Assembly: GCA_902826615.1 (NCBI GenBank)
Contig: CADEFN010000007.1
Span: 257,167 to 321,166, forward strand
DNA length: 64,000 nucleotides
Direction: 5' to 3'
DNA from: an uncultured Gemmatimonadota bacterium
Lineage (GTDB): Bacteria; Gemmatimonadota; Gemmatimonadetes; Gemmatimonadales; Gemmatimonadaceae
Both the position numbers and the translations under genes were made by a program. The notes below the pieces were generated by a model. It worked only from the letters and a program-made list of their open reading frames with translations, was not told the origin of the DNA and did no database searches. Of the stretch, positions 35,600 through 44,461 are shown in pieces. The stretch's first letter is position 1; each line of letters begins with the position of its first letter.

Positions 35600-36239
35600 C
35601 GGCGCCGGCCACCCGGCCCAGAAGATGGTGATAACGACTCAGGTCTTCGGCGTCGACACAGTCTGCAAGGAAATTCAGTACATCCCTGAGTTCTGCGACG
35701 CTTGCCCCACAGTGTAGCGCTCCATGCAGGTGCGAGTGCAGCTGGCGATCCTGGCGAGCGGCAGCACAAGCAGCCACTACGCATAACTCGCGCAGGTGCA
35801 GCGACAACGCTGGCCGCGACAACACTTTGCCATACCCCTCGATGATCATCCAGGCGTCGAGCGCTGGATGCAGCTCACGAATGTTGCGACGCAGCGGTTC
35901 GTAAAAACGCCCGTACACAGTGGCACAGGTCTCATGCCCACGCGCCGCCCACTCGTCGTGCCAGGTGAAGTCTGCACCCTCGTCGTCCGTCGGCGCTGCT
36001 CTCCCCGACACCTTGCGCCATTCGCGCATGGCGTTGAGTGCACGCGGAAAACCGGCAAACAGGTACGACTGCAGAATCACCTCTTCCACCCACTCCGGTT
36101 TGACACCAGTGAACGCCTCGGCCATCGCGGCGCGAAGTCCCTCTTCGCCCGAGCCGGCAATGCGAGCCGCGAGGCGCACAAGAGTGCGCACCTCGGCTGA
36201 CAACAGCGTAACTCCAGATGACTCCGGCACCATCATCAT
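35589..36239 (-). CDS. Carboxymuconolactone decarboxylase-family protein
   Basis: 216-residue, helical protein with two CMD/AhpD-like halves. The N-half has VKPEWVEEVILQSYLFAGFPRALNAM (about residues 46-70). The C-half has LSLHLRELCVVAACAAARQDRQLHSHLHGALHCG followed by SVAELRDVLNF. It lacks the redox CxxC pair of AhpD, having QLHSHLHGA in that place, so it is more like PcaC-type hydrolases than a peroxidase partner. Substrate unknown. Its stop overlaps the obgE start. Three successive ATG codons at the start are possible initiators. Confidence 0.82.
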   Translation of the reverse strand: MMMVPESSGVTLLSAEVRTLVRLAARIAGSGEEGLRAAMAEAFTGVKPEWVEEVILQSYLFAGFPRALNAMREWRKVSGRAAPTDDEGADFTWHDEWAARGHETCATVYGRFYEPLRRNIRELHPALDAWMIIEGYGKVLSRPALSLHLRELCVVAACAAARQDRQLHSHLHGALHCGASVAELRDVLNFLADCVDAEDLSRYHHLLGRVAGADVR

Positions 36240-36263
36240 TTCCTTGCGTATGGGAGCATTTCT

Positions 36264-37262
36264 TCAGTTTGCGGCATCGACCGACCGCACTTCTCCCACC
36301 ACTTCGCCGCGGGTGTTCTTCACCCGAGTGCGGGCAAAGTCCTGAAGTCGCGCTGGCAGCACCTCTGGGAGCGCGCCGACCAGCTGAAGCGCACGCAACA
36401 CCGCCGGGTACTGCGCCCGGCTCGCGCCATCCTCCACCTTCACCACTACGCCGAGACCGCGATCCAGCACCGCCACGGAGTGCACCCCTTCCGCGCCGAC
36501 CTTGGGGATCACGTTGCCTGCCGTTTCCTCGACCACGATGGAGTCGAACCGGTCTGTGCCGCCAAAGAGGAGCGGCCGCGTGCGAATCGCGCGCGCAATT
36601 CGCGAGGGAATTTCATCGCCGCGCCGGGCGTTGGCGCCTAACGTTGCCCAGGCACGGGCCATGTTGGCGAGCGGAAGACCGAACACCACGACACCGCACC
36701 CATCAACGCCCTTCTCGATTTTGTCGGCCGGAACGCCAGTCCATCGCGAGACCGAATCAAGGGCCGACTGCTGGACCGGATGCCCGTCGCGTTCGTACCC
36801 GTGGGTGGGCCAGCCAGAGAGATGCGCCCGGCCGAGCATGGCGGCGTGTTTCCCGGAGCAGTTGTTGTGGAGACGGCCCGCGGGCAGCCCGGATTCCCGG
36901 ACCAGGCGTGCGCCCCGTCGCGACAGCGGCTCATGAGGACCGCAAGCCAGGTCACCCTCCTCGAGACCGATGGCCCGAAGCATCCGCTCGGCGACCAAGA
37001 CGTGCTCCGGCTCTCCGCCGTGGGAGGCACAGGCAAGAGCCAGCTCGTCATCGCCCCAAACCAGTTCGTCAAAGCCCCCGTTTTCGAGAAAGGGCATGAC
37101 CTGGAACGGTTTGGCACACGAGCGCCAAGGCGAATGCAGAAAGGGGTCACGCGCCACCCCAACCAGCCCCGTACTCACCTCCCAAATGGCGGCATGCACT
37201 CTGTGCCGGGATTCGATCAGGGAGCCACGACTGACGACCACGTCGAGCTGATAGGTCTGCAT
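36264..37262 (-). CDS. Asparaginase, PF06089-type (Rhizobium AnsA-like)
   Basis: Asparaginase of the thermostable/Rhizobium type, unrelated in sequence to the E. coli enzymes. Family marks are RGSLIESRHRVHAAI near the N-terminus, RSCAKPFQ, ACASHGGEPEH, HNNCSGKHAAMLG, GVDGCGVVVFGLPL and GGTDRFDSIV, with the conserved Ser-Lys pairs present. I use the ATG at 37262 (332 residues), which starts at the family boundary. A GTG at 37340 or ATG at 37325 would add up to 26 residues; none has a clear Shine-Dalgarno. Confidence 0.88.
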   Translation of the reverse strand: MQTYQLDVVVSRGSLIESRHRVHAAIWEVSTGLVGVARDPFLHSPWRSCAKPFQVMPFLENGGFDELVWGDDELALACASHGGEPEHVLVAERMLRAIGLEEGDLACGPHEPLSRRGARLVRESGLPAGRLHNNCSGKHAAMLGRAHLSGWPTHGYERDGHPVQQSALDSVSRWTGVPADKIEKGVDGCGVVVFGLPLANMARAWATLGANARRGDEIPSRIARAIRTRPLLFGGTDRFDSIVVEETAGNVIPKVGAEGVHSVAVLDRGLGVVVKVEDGASRAQYPAVLRALQLVGALPEVLPARLQDFARTRVKNTRGEVVGEVRSVDAAN

Positions 37263-37332
37263 GCTGGGCAATGAGGGACGGAACGACTCGCGGAAGATAA
37301 CCGGGGCTGGCGAAGCCAAGGGCATCCTTGCG

Positions 37333-37362
37333 TTGACCACCTGACAAGGCGGCGTCTACCTT
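37333..37362 (+). promoter_or_regulatory. Putative promoter of the heptose kinase gene
   Basis: TTGACC (37333-37338), an 18-nt spacer, then TACCTT (37357-37362). The start codon follows 8 nt later, so the transcript would have almost no 5' leader. This is the best -35/-10 match in the window. Confidence 0.55.
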
Positions 37363-37370
37363 GCACGACC

Positions 37371-38360
37371 ATGACCTCCTCCCGTTCCCTCAGCCGCGAC
37401 CGCCTTCTTGCCCTTTGCGAGGGCATGCGCGGACGACGCGTGGCCATCGTTGGCGACGCCATGCTCGACGTCTACCTGAGGGGAGACGTCGAACGCATTT
37501 CCCCAGAGGCCCCTGTTCCGGTTGTCCGGGTGCGGGAGCGCAAATACGCCCTCGGTGGCGCGGCAAACGTCGCCCAGAATGTGACGGCGTCCGGAGCCCA
37601 GGCCACGCTGATCGCGGTCGTGGGACGCGATGCCTCGGGTCAGCGTCTGCGCGAGATGCTGCGGGCCATGAACTCCCCGGACCACTCCATCCTGGATATC
37701 GACCGGCCGACCACCACAAAGACCCGGCTGGTGGCGCGATCACAGCAGGTCGTGCGCTTCGACGAAGAAGACGACGCCGACCTCGCCGCGGCCGACATTG
37801 AACGGCTGAGTGCGGCCATCGAACGCGCCGTGAACGTGAGTGACGCCCTGGTGCTCGAAGACTACAACAAGGGTGTGTTGCTGGTGCCGGTCATCGAACG
37901 CGCCATTGCCGCCGCGCGGCGCCGCAACCTGCCCGTGGTGGTGGATCCCAAGTTCCGCAACTTCTTTGCGTATCGCGGTGCCACCATCTTCAAGCCGAAC
38001 CGACGCGAACTCGAATCGGCGTTAGGCGCAGCGGTCCATCTCGAAGAACCCGGCACCCTGCCGGCCACGCTGCAACGTCTGGGCGCCGACCATCTGCTTC
38101 TGACGCTCGGTGAGCGGGGCATGGCGCTGGTGTCCTCCGACGGAGACGTCCACCAGATCTCGAGCACCGCGCGCGAGGTCTACGACGTGGTCGGGGCCGG
38201 CGACACCGTCACCGCCTACCTCGCGACGGCCCTGGCGGCTGGCGCGACCGCTCGCGAAGCCAGTGAGCTGGCCAACTATGCGGCGGGCGTGGAGGTGGGC
38301 AAGCTGGGGGCTGCGACGGTCACGCCCGAGGAGGTCCTGGACGCCTTCGACGGTTCCTGA
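37371..38360 (+). CDS. D-glycero-beta-D-manno-heptose-7-phosphate kinase (RfaE1/HldA-type)
   Basis: 329-residue PfkB-family sugar kinase. GDAMLDVYLRGDVERISPEAPVPVV and ALGGAANVAQN mark the heptose kinases. A C-terminal GAGDTVTAYLATAL holds the catalytic Asp. It lacks the C-terminal nucleotidyltransferase domain of bifunctional HldE, so the ADP transfer step needs a separate gene. With gmhA at 48 kb it forms two steps of ADP-heptose synthesis for LPS inner core. Confidence 0.92.
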   Translation: MTSSRSLSRDRLLALCEGMRGRRVAIVGDAMLDVYLRGDVERISPEAPVPVVRVRERKYALGGAANVAQNVTASGAQATLIAVVGRDASGQRLREMLRAMNSPDHSILDIDRPTTTKTRLVARSQQVVRFDEEDDADLAAADIERLSAAIERAVNVSDALVLEDYNKGVLLVPVIERAIAAARRRNLPVVVDPKFRNFFAYRGATIFKPNRRELESALGAAVHLEEPGTLPATLQRLGADHLLLTLGERGMALVSSDGDVHQISSTAREVYDVVGAGDTVTAYLATALAAGATAREASELANYAAGVEVGKLGAATVTPEEVLDAFDGS

Positions 38361-38390
38361 TAACCACGCGTATGGCTAATTTGTGGTCGC

Positions 38391-38464
38391 GGGCCCTTAG
38401 CTCAGCCGGTTAGAGCAGCGGACTCATAATCCGTCGGTCCTGGGTTCGAGTCCCAGAGGGCCCA
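38391..38464 (+). tRNA. tRNA-Ile2 (CAT, lysidine type), possibly tRNA-Met
   Basis: A complete 74-nt cloverleaf: acceptor GGGCCCT/AGGGCCC, TAGCTCAGCCGGTTAGAGCA D-arm, anticodon loop CTCATAA (anticodon at 38425-38427), and TTCGAGTCC T-loop. CCA is not encoded. The C4-G69 and C5-G68 acceptor pairs match known TilS (lysidine) determinants and resemble E. coli ileX, so I call the AUA-reading isoleucine tRNA rather than elongator Met. Confidence 0.85.
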
Positions 38465-38474
38465 TTCGAAGGAC

Positions 38475-38594
38475 TCAGCGAAACAAGGCCAGCGAGTTGC
38501 GCACCACCCGCAACACCCCCCAGGCGGCCGGGACCCCAACGACGAGCCAGCTGAGGATGAGCGCCACTCGTTGCGTCCAGTGCGATCTGCTCAT
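38475..38594 (-). CDS. MFS transporter small subunit, 39 aa
   Basis: A tiny ORF beginning MSRSHWTQRVALILSWLVV. It has one transmembrane helix (about residues 10-30, ending GVPAAWGVLRVV) and ends SLALFR. It overlaps the MFS stop as ATGA, so it is translated directly after it. It matches the one-helix small-subunit family that accompanies OFA-type MFS transporters (consensus like LAWLxVGVPLAWGV). It runs toward tRNA-Ile2 from the other strand. Confidence 0.8.
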   Translation of the reverse strand: MSRSHWTQRVALILSWLVVGVPAAWGVLRVVRNSLALFR

Positions 38595-39931
38595 CGGTTC
38601 CCTGCCACTTCATGCGGGGTGCGGCCAACGAGCCAGTTGCACCAAACTCCAACCACCAACAGCGACGCCATCAGGTACATGGTGAACGAGTACGCGTCGG
38701 CGCGTGGCACACCCCGTCCGATCTGGTACTCCCGCAGGTAGTTCACCAGCACCGGGCCAGCCACGCCGGCGAGTGACCATGCCGTGAGCAATCGGCCGTG
38801 AATGGCCCCGACCTCCTTGACCCCGAAACGGTCGCGCAGGTAGGCCGGGATGGTTGAAAACCCTCCTCCGTACATGCTCATGATCAGGGCATAAAAGGCC
38901 ACAAACAACACCACATTGCCAGCGCGCCCGGTGGATGGTACGGCCGCGTACAGGACCGCACCACACGCCAGGTAGACCATGTACGTCCGATAGCGACCGA
39001 TCACGTCCGACAGCGACGACCAGACAAAACGTCCCGCCATGTTCGTGAGGCTCAGCAAGCCGACAAATCCAGCGGCGGCCGCAGCATCGATGCGCCCGGG
39101 AAACATTTCCTGGATCATGGGGGACGCCTGCCCTAACACACCGATGCCTGCCGTCACATTCAGGCACAGGATGATCCAGAGGAGCCAGAAACTGCGGGTC
39201 GTCACGGCCTCGCGGGCGGTGAGGTCGAGTGTCGTCCGCGCCCCGGGACGACTGGCCGGCACCCCGTGAGGTGGTTGCCACCCCGGCGCCGGCAGACGCA
39301 CGGTGAGTACGCCGAACATCATGAAGACGAAGTACATGGCGCCCATGGCCAGCATGGCCTCGGCCACACCATGCGTGGGGGAGGTCTTGAAGGCGCCCAT
39401 GAGGGAGACGGCCAGCGGCGACCCGATCATGGCCCCTCCTCCAAAGCCCATGATGGCGAGCCCCGTCGCCATTCCCGGCCGGTCGGGGAACCACTTGATG
39501 AGCGTCGAAACGGGGGAGATGTAGCCGAGTCCCAGCCCGATCCCTCCCACCACGCCATATCCCAGGTACAGGAGCCAGATCTGGTGGGTGCGAACGCCGA
39601 CAGCCGAGATGACAAAACCCGAGGCAAAGCAGCAGGCCGAGGCGAGCATCGCCTTGCGCGGGCCGGCCCGTTCCAGCCAGCGACCGAAGGTGAACGCCGA
39701 CAAACCGAGAAAAACTATCGCCACCGAAAAAATCCAGCCGATCGTCGACAACTTCCAGTCGCCGGGGCCCGGGGCTGCCCCACCAATCAGCGACGCCAGC
39801 GGGAGGTTGAACACGCTGAACGCGTATGCCTGCCCGATCGCCAGGTGGATGGCCAGAGCGGCTGGTGGCACCCGCCAGCGGCTGTATTCGGGGGGAGCAA
39901 AGCTGCGTTCGCGGTCGAGGAATCCCGGCAT
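38591..39931 (-). CDS. OFA-family MFS transporter (oxalate/formate antiporter-like)
   Basis: About 446 residues with 12 predicted membrane helices. The ATG at 39931 (MPGFLDRERSF) is chosen because upstream residues look noncoding. OFA features are GQAYAFSVFNLPLASLIG in helix 1, IGWIFSVAIVFLGLSAFTFGRWLERAGPRKAM (a 32-residue loop/helix region), and LGLGYISPVSTLIKWFPDRPGMATGLAIMG near residue 150. Substrate is probably a monocarboxylate or dicarboxylate but is not determinable. A 39-aa partner gene overlaps its stop. Confidence 0.88.
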   Translation of the reverse strand: MPGFLDRERSFAPPEYSRWRVPPAALAIHLAIGQAYAFSVFNLPLASLIGGAAPGPGDWKLSTIGWIFSVAIVFLGLSAFTFGRWLERAGPRKAMLASACCFASGFVISAVGVRTHQIWLLYLGYGVVGGIGLGLGYISPVSTLIKWFPDRPGMATGLAIMGFGGGAMIGSPLAVSLMGAFKTSPTHGVAEAMLAMGAMYFVFMMFGVLTVRLPAPGWQPPHGVPASRPGARTTLDLTAREAVTTRSFWLLWIILCLNVTAGIGVLGQASPMIQEMFPGRIDAAAAAGFVGLLSLTNMAGRFVWSSLSDVIGRYRTYMVYLACGAVLYAAVPSTGRAGNVVLFVAFYALIMSMYGGGFSTIPAYLRDRFGVKEVGAIHGRLLTAWSLAGVAGPVLVNYLREYQIGRGVPRADAYSFTMYLMASLLVVGVWCNWLVGRTPHEVAGNR

Positions 39932-40076
39932 GAGGGGGTGGAGTGATTTCGGGGCCAGTGAGCGGCAGGACGTTCGGTGCCGGCAAGGGCTCGCGGAAGG
40001 GCCCACGAGCGGGCTTCCACCCTCTCAGGGGACCCGTTAACCTTCCCTTCCCTCGCGCCGGTCCGGGCGGGCAAGC

Positions 40077-40150
40077 GGTCGCGTAGCTCAGCTGGTTAGA
40101 GCGCTGGTTTCACATACCAGAGGTCCGGGGTTCGAGTCCCTGCGCGACCA
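40077..40150 (+). tRNA. tRNA-Val (CAC)
   Basis: 74-nt cloverleaf: acceptor GGTCGCG/CGCGACC, D-arm TAGCTCAGCTGGTTAGAGC, anticodon stem CTGGT/ACCAG with loop TTCACAT (anticodon CAC at 40111-40113), T-loop TTCGAGTCC. CCA is not templated beyond the discriminator A. A strong terminator follows 11 nt later. Confidence 0.95.
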
Positions 40151-40161
40151 CTCCAGTACAA

Positions 40162-40189
40162 AAAAGGGAGCCCCTCGGGGCTCCCTTTT
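40162..40189. terminator. Bidirectional Rho-independent terminator
   Basis: AAAAGGGAGCCC-CTCG-GGGCTCCCTTTT forms a 12-bp stem with A/T tails on both sides. It serves tRNA-Val on the plus strand and gmd on the minus strand. Confidence 0.92.
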
Positions 40190-40198
40190 GCGTCGGTG

Positions 40199-41188
40199 TC
40201 AGCCTCGCCTGGCGATTTCGAGGTCGGCCTCCACCATCATCTGCACCAGCTGGGGGAACGACACCTTTGGCGCCCAGCCGAGCTTGGTCCTGACCTTGGT
40301 GGGGTCACCGAGGAGGTGGTCCACCTCCGAAGGGCGTGTGTAGCGTTCGTCGAAGGTGACGTGTTTCCGCCAGTCGAGTTTGACGTGATCGAAGGCCAGT
40401 TCCACAAACTCGCGCACCGAGTGCGACTCCCCCGTGGCGACGACATAGTCATCGGGCTGGTCAGCCTGGAGCATGCGCCACATGGCGTCGACATAGTCGC
40501 CCGCGAAGCCCCAGTCACGCCGGGCATCGAGGTTGCCTAACGCGAGCTGCTGCTGCTTGCCGGCGGCAATGCGGCCAACGGCCAGGGTGATCTTCCGCGT
40601 GACAAACGACTCGCCGCGACGCGGAGACTCGTGATTGAACAGGAGACCATTCGCCACGAACATCCCATAGGCCTCCCGGTGATTCACCGCGTGCCAGTGG
40701 GCCGCCAGCTTGCTCACCGCGTACGGACTGCGCGGATGAAAGAGGGTGGCTTCACTCTGCGGCGGGTTCGCCGCGCCAAACATTTCGGACGACCCGGCCT
40801 GATAAAACCGTACCTGCCGACCCCCTCGCTGAATGTGCTCGCGCACGGCCTCGAGGAGCCGCAAGGTGCCGGTGGCCACGATGTCGGCGGTGTACTCGGG
40901 CTGGTCGAATGACACGCGGACATGCGACTGCGCGGCCAGGTTGTAGACCTCGTCAGGCGCCACAGTCTCCATCACCCGCCGGAGCGAACTGCCATCGGCC
41001 ATGTCGCCATAGTGGAGCACAAAGCGGTCATGGAGCGCAGGATCGAGGGCCAGATGATCGATGCGGTCGCGGTTGAACGTCGATGCCCGGCGCACAATGC
41101 CGTGCACCTCATACCCTTTGGACAACAGCAGCTCCGACAGGTACGAGCCATCCTGGCCCGTCACGCCGGTAATGAGTGCGCGTTTCAT
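40199..41188 (-). CDS. gmd: GDP-mannose 4,6-dehydratase
   Basis: 329-residue extended SDR converting GDP-mannose to GDP-4-keto-6-deoxymannose, precursor of fucose, rhamnose or perosamine sugars in envelope glycans. NADP loop [30 protein letters not shown], the catalytic [10 protein letters not shown] (YxxxK) and [21 protein letters not shown] are all diagnostic. A putative -10 TACTTT (41196-41201) ends 7 nt before the ATG; a companion reductase is absent locally. Confidence 0.96.
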   Translation of the reverse strand: MKRALITGVTGQDGSYLSELLLSKGYEVHGIVRRASTFNRDRIDHLALDPALHDRFVLHYGDMADGSSLRRVMETVAPDEVYNLAAQSHVRVSFDQPEYTADIVATGTLRLLEAVREHIQRGGRQVRFYQAGSSEMFGAANPPQSEATLFHPRSPYAVSKLAAHWHAVNHREAYGMFVANGLLFNHESPRRGESFVTRKITLAVGRIAAGKQQQLALGNLDARRDWGFAGDYVDAMWRMLQADQPDDYVVATGESHSVREFVELAFDHVKLDWRKHVTFDERYTRPSEVDHLLGDPTKVRTKLGWAPKVSFPQLVQMMVEADLEIARRG

Positions 41189-41211
41189 GAGCTACAAAGT
41201 AATGGCTCGAC

Positions 41212-42480
41212 TCACGACAGCGGCGATGGGTCCGGCGCCACAATGGTCGCGCCCATACGCGTGGCCCGCGCCAGGGTTGCGGCATCCATCCGCGCGGTCA
41301 CATAGGTCGCATCCTCTCCATGCCGCGTGGCGGCTACCTCCGCGGAGCGATGCAGTTCCGCGAGCAACTTGCCATTGGCGTGGTCGAGGCGCAGTTCCAC
41401 CAGCGGCGTGTGCCGTCGGCTGCGGTCGAGCAACATGCTCCGGAGCTCCAGCACCCCGCCGTCTCCCTGCGCCGCCGACACCATGACGTGGTTGGGCAGC
41501 AGGTTGCGAAGCCGCGTGCGTAACCCCTCGGCCTCTTCGGGCGAGAGCAGGTCAATCTTGTTGAAGACGTACACCATCTCCTTCTCATGGGCGCCGAGCT
41601 CGGCCAGCACCTCATCCACCACTTCGCGCTGCTCCTCCCAGTAGGGGTGAGACGCATCGATGACGTGCAGCAGGACGTCGGCCTCCAGCACCTCCTCGAG
41701 GGTCGCGCGGAACGAGGCCACCAGATGGTGAGGCAGCTTCCGGATGAAACCAACCGTGTCGGTCACCACCATGCGCTGCTGATCGTTGAGCGAAACTTCC
41801 CGAGTGAGCGGATCGAGTGTCGCAAAGAGGCGGTCCTCGACAAAGATGTCAGGGGCATGCGACAGCGATCGTAACAACGACGACTTGCCGGCGTTGGTGT
41901 AGCCAACCAGCGCCGCACGAAAGACCTGCTTTCGCGACTGACGTTGCACGGCGCGCGCCCGCTGCACATCAGTCAGCCGTTCCTTGAGGACACGGATCCG
42001 GTGGCCGATCAGCCGGCGATCGGTTTCCAGCTGCGTTTCACCAGGGCCTCGCATACCGATTCCACCCCGTGTCTTCTCGAGGTGTGTCCACATCCGCGTG
42101 AGGCGCGGCAGGAGGTATTCGAGCTGGGCAAGTTCCACCTGCATCTTCGCTTCACTGCTCCGCGCGCGCGTGGCGAAGATATCGAGAATCACCTCGGCGC
42201 GATCCATGACACGCTTGCCGATGGCCTCTTCGATGTTCTTCCCCTGCGAGGGAGATAACTCGTCGTCGAAAATGACCAGCGTTGCATCCAGCTCACGCGC
42301 CTTCTCCGAGAGCTCTTCCAGCTTGCCGGAGCCGAGGTACGTGGAGGGGTTCGGTCGGTCGAGTTGCTGGGTCACGACGCCGACAACCTGCGCACCCGCG
42401 GTGTCGGCCAGACGTTCGAGTTCTTCGAGGTGTTCCTCGACATGCAGGCGTGCTGTGGTCCGCTTGAGCGGGACCCCCAC
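41212..42480 (-). CDS. hflX: Ribosome-associated GTPase HflX
   Basis: 422 residues from a GTG. The N-terminal HflX domain has TYLGSGKLEELSEKA, VIFDDELSPSQGKNIEEAIGKRVMDRAEVILDIF and GGIGMRGPGETQLETDRR. The G domain has VGYTNAGKSSLLRSL, FATLDPLTREV, VTDTVGFIRKLPHHLV and FNKIDLL. HflX splits stalled 70S ribosomes under stress. The frame stays open for about 50 nt upstream with conserved-looking residues (APPVERAILVGVPL), so the real start may be a non-ATG codon further upstream. Confidence 0.95.
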   Translation of the reverse strand: MGVPLKRTTARLHVEEHLEELERLADTAGAQVVGVVTQQLDRPNPSTYLGSGKLEELSEKARELDATLVIFDDELSPSQGKNIEEAIGKRVMDRAEVILDIFATRARSSEAKMQVELAQLEYLLPRLTRMWTHLEKTRGGIGMRGPGETQLETDRRLIGHRIRVLKERLTDVQRARAVQRQSRKQVFRAALVGYTNAGKSSLLRSLSHAPDIFVEDRLFATLDPLTREVSLNDQQRMVVTDTVGFIRKLPHHLVASFRATLEEVLEADVLLHVIDASHPYWEEQREVVDEVLAELGAHEKEMVYVFNKIDLLSPEEAEGLRTRLRNLLPNHVMVSAAQGDGGVLELRSMLLDRSRRHTPLVELRLDHANGKLLAELHRSAEVAATRHGEDATYVTARMDAATLARATRMGATIVAPDPSPLS

Positions 42481-42550
42481 CAGGATGGCGCGCTCAACTG
42501 GCGGCGCCAGGGATATCAGATCGCGAGGAATGGCTGTAACCGAAGAAAGT

Positions 42551-42586
42551 CAGGGCACCACGCTCCACCCGGAACGTCGTGCCCTG
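42551..42586 (-). terminator. Long hairpin between lipoprotein gene and hflX
   Basis: CAGGGCAC-C-ACG and CGT-C-GTGCCCTG pair around a 12-nt loop (11 bp with one symmetric mismatch). On the minus strand it is followed by ACTTTCTTC, a modest T-rich tail. Probable terminator of the rarA-lipoprotein operon; it could also structure the hflX leader. Confidence 0.55.
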
Positions 42587-42615
42587 AAAAGTAGCTGACG
42601 CCGGGGAGTACCGCG

Positions 42616-43086
42616 CTAGCGGACACCCGACAGCGACGAGAACCGGCCACGCTGGTCGTAGGGCCGCGTGAAGTCACCCAGCGGCGTGCCCACGGTGAGG
42701 TCACCACGCACCCGGTACTCCACCGACCCTGTCTGCATCAGCTGGCGCCCTGCAGCCCCGATGCCGAGATAGGTGAAGTTGAGGGGGAGCCTGATTTCAC
42801 TCGTTTGGCCCTTGTCCACCTGAAACCGCGTGTTGTAGAGCCCATCGCCCACCTTGACGCTGTCCACGCTGATCGCGTAGCTGAGACGAGTGCCGTCCAG
42901 GCGGAAGCCGTTCGGATTGTAGACGTCCAGCACCACCTCGAGGGAGCCGCCGGTCACGCCGAGGCCCGTAATGCGCCCTTCCTTGAATGTGACCACGGGC
43001 TCCTTGAAGTCGCGCTTGAGCAGCGCACCACATCCCGTGAGCACGATCGCCAGCATACCCAATGACCACAGACGAATGTGTCGCAT
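42616..43086 (-). CDS. LEA-type 2 (LEA14-like) lipoprotein
   Basis: 156 residues from the ATG at 43086. A signal peptide with a lipobox (MLAIVLTGCGALL) predicts lipidation at Cys near residue 19. The body resembles the water-stress/LEA14 beta-sandwich: ITGLGVTGGSLEVVLDVYNPNGFRLDGTRL with conserved NPN. Function is unknown; such proteins are envelope-located and may bind ligands or lipids. It starts 1 nt after the rarA stop. Confidence 0.82.
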   Translation of the reverse strand: MRHIRLWSLGMLAIVLTGCGALLKRDFKEPVVTFKEGRITGLGVTGGSLEVVLDVYNPNGFRLDGTRLSYAISVDSVKVGDGLYNTRFQVDKGQTSEIRLPLNFTYLGIGAAGRQLMQTGSVEYRVRGDLTVGTPLGDFTRPYDQRGRFSSLSGVR

Positions 43087-43087
43087 A

Positions 43088-44461
43088 TCACTCTGGCTCC
43101 TTGTGTGCCGACGCGTCGCCATCCGACCCACCTTCTGCGCGTCGTTTGAGTTCATTCCACCACTGCAACCGCTTGCCGATATCCTTCTCGAACCCGAACG
43201 GCCCGGGTTCGTACAACACGTGATCCTTCAGCGCCTCGGGCAGATACTGCTGCGGAATGTAGGCCTCCGGCACGGCATGCGCGTACTGGTACCCCGATCC
43301 ATATCCGAGTTCCTTCATCAACGAGGTCGGAGCGTTGCGAATATGCAGTGGCACCTGCTCCGCCGGATACCGCTTGGCCAGATCGAGGGCGGCCTTCCAG
43401 GCCTCGTACACTCGATTGGACTTGGGCGCCGTCGCCAGATACACCGCCGCCTCGGCAATCGCGAGTTCCCCCTCGGGTGAGCCGAGGACTTCGTACGTGC
43501 TCCTCGCCGCCAGCGCAACGGTCAGGGCATTCGGATCGGCCAGGCCCACGTCCTCTGCCGCAAAACGCACCGTGCGTCGCGCGACGTACATGGGATCCTC
43601 GCCCCCCGTCAGCATCCGGGCAAGCCAGTAGAGCGCACCCTGCGGATCACTTCCCCGCAGTGCCTTGTGGTACGCACTGATGAGATTGTAGTGCTCCTCG
43701 CCGCTTTTGTCGTAGCGAGCGGTGCGCAGCTGCATCGCCTCGCGCATCACGTCGACGGTGAGGTGCCCCCCTTTTCCGACGTGGAGCACGGCTGCCTCGA
43801 GCACGTTGAGCGACCGGCGCGCGTCACCGTCCGCTTCGGTGGCCAGCCAGGTGATCGCGGCATCGTCGGCCACGATCTCGTCGCTGCCGAGCCCACGGTC
43901 GCGGTCCGTCAGGGCGCGACGCAGCAACGCTTCGAGGTCAATGGCGTCCAGTGGCTGGAGGACAAACACTCGCGTGCGCGACAGGAGCGCTCCATTCAGC
44001 TCGAAGGACGGGTTCTCGGTCGTCGCCCCCACGAGGGTGACAACGCCCCCTTCCACCGCCGGCAGAAAGGCGTCCTGCTGTCCGCGATTGAAGCGATGGA
44101 TCTCGTCGACAAAGAGAATGGTGCGTCGGCCCATGTCGAGCCGCTGGCGTGCTTCCGCGAGAATCTCACGGACCCGCGAGACCCCTTCGGTCACAGCGCT
44201 GAAAGGCACGAACTCGCGATCGGCATAACGCGCGAGCAGGAATCCCAGCGTGGTCTTGCCGGTGCCGGGAGGACCCCAGAAAATCATGGAGGTCGGCTTT
44301 CCCTTCTCGATGGCCTCCCGCAGAGGTTTCCCGGGGGCGAGCAGGTGCCGCTGGCCCACAAACTCGTCAATGCTGGCAGGACGCATGCGCGCGGCGAGTG
44401 GCTCCGCGCGCGCCGCGGCGGCGAAGAGTGTTCCCACAGCCCCCGTCCCGCGCGTACTCAT
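43088..44461 (-). CDS. rarA: Replication-associated recombination ATPase RarA (MgsA)
   Basis: Clamp-loader-like AAA+ ATPase acting at stalled forks. The ATG at 44461 forms an ATGA overlap with the upstream ORF, giving about 457 residues. It shows RPASIDEFVGQRHLL, Walker A WGPPGTGKTTLGF, Walker B LFVDEIHRFNRGQQD, sensor VGATTENPSFELNGALLSR, and the C-terminal domain with LISAYHKALRGSDPQGALYW. A longer frame to 44617 is shadow. Confidence 0.96.
   Translation of the reverse strand: MSTRGTGAVGTLFAAAARAEPLAARMRPASIDEFVGQRHLLAPGKPLREAIEKGKPTSMIFWGPPGTGKTTLGFLLARYADREFVPFSAVTEGVSRVREILAEARQRLDMGRRTILFVDEIHRFNRGQQDAFLPAVEGGVVTLVGATTENPSFELNGALLSRTRVFVLQPLDAIDLEALLRRALTDRDRGLGSDEIVADDAAITWLATEADGDARRSLNVLEAAVLHVGKGGHLTVDVMREAMQLRTARYDKSGEEHYNLISAYHKALRGSDPQGALYWLARMLTGGEDPMYVARRTVRFAAEDVGLADPNALTVALAARSTYEVLGSPEGELAIAEAAVYLATAPKSNRVYEAWKAALDLAKRYPAEQVPLHIRNAPTSLMKELGYGSGYQYAHAVPEAYIPQQYLPEALKDHVLYEPGPFGFEKDIGKRLQWWNELKRRAEGGSDGDASAHKEPE

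Noticed and set aside
38391-38464. Elongator tRNA-Met (CAT)
   Set aside because: The acceptor stem (C4-G69, C5-G68) and overall similarity to ileX favour lysidine tRNA-Ile2, though Met cannot be fully excluded.
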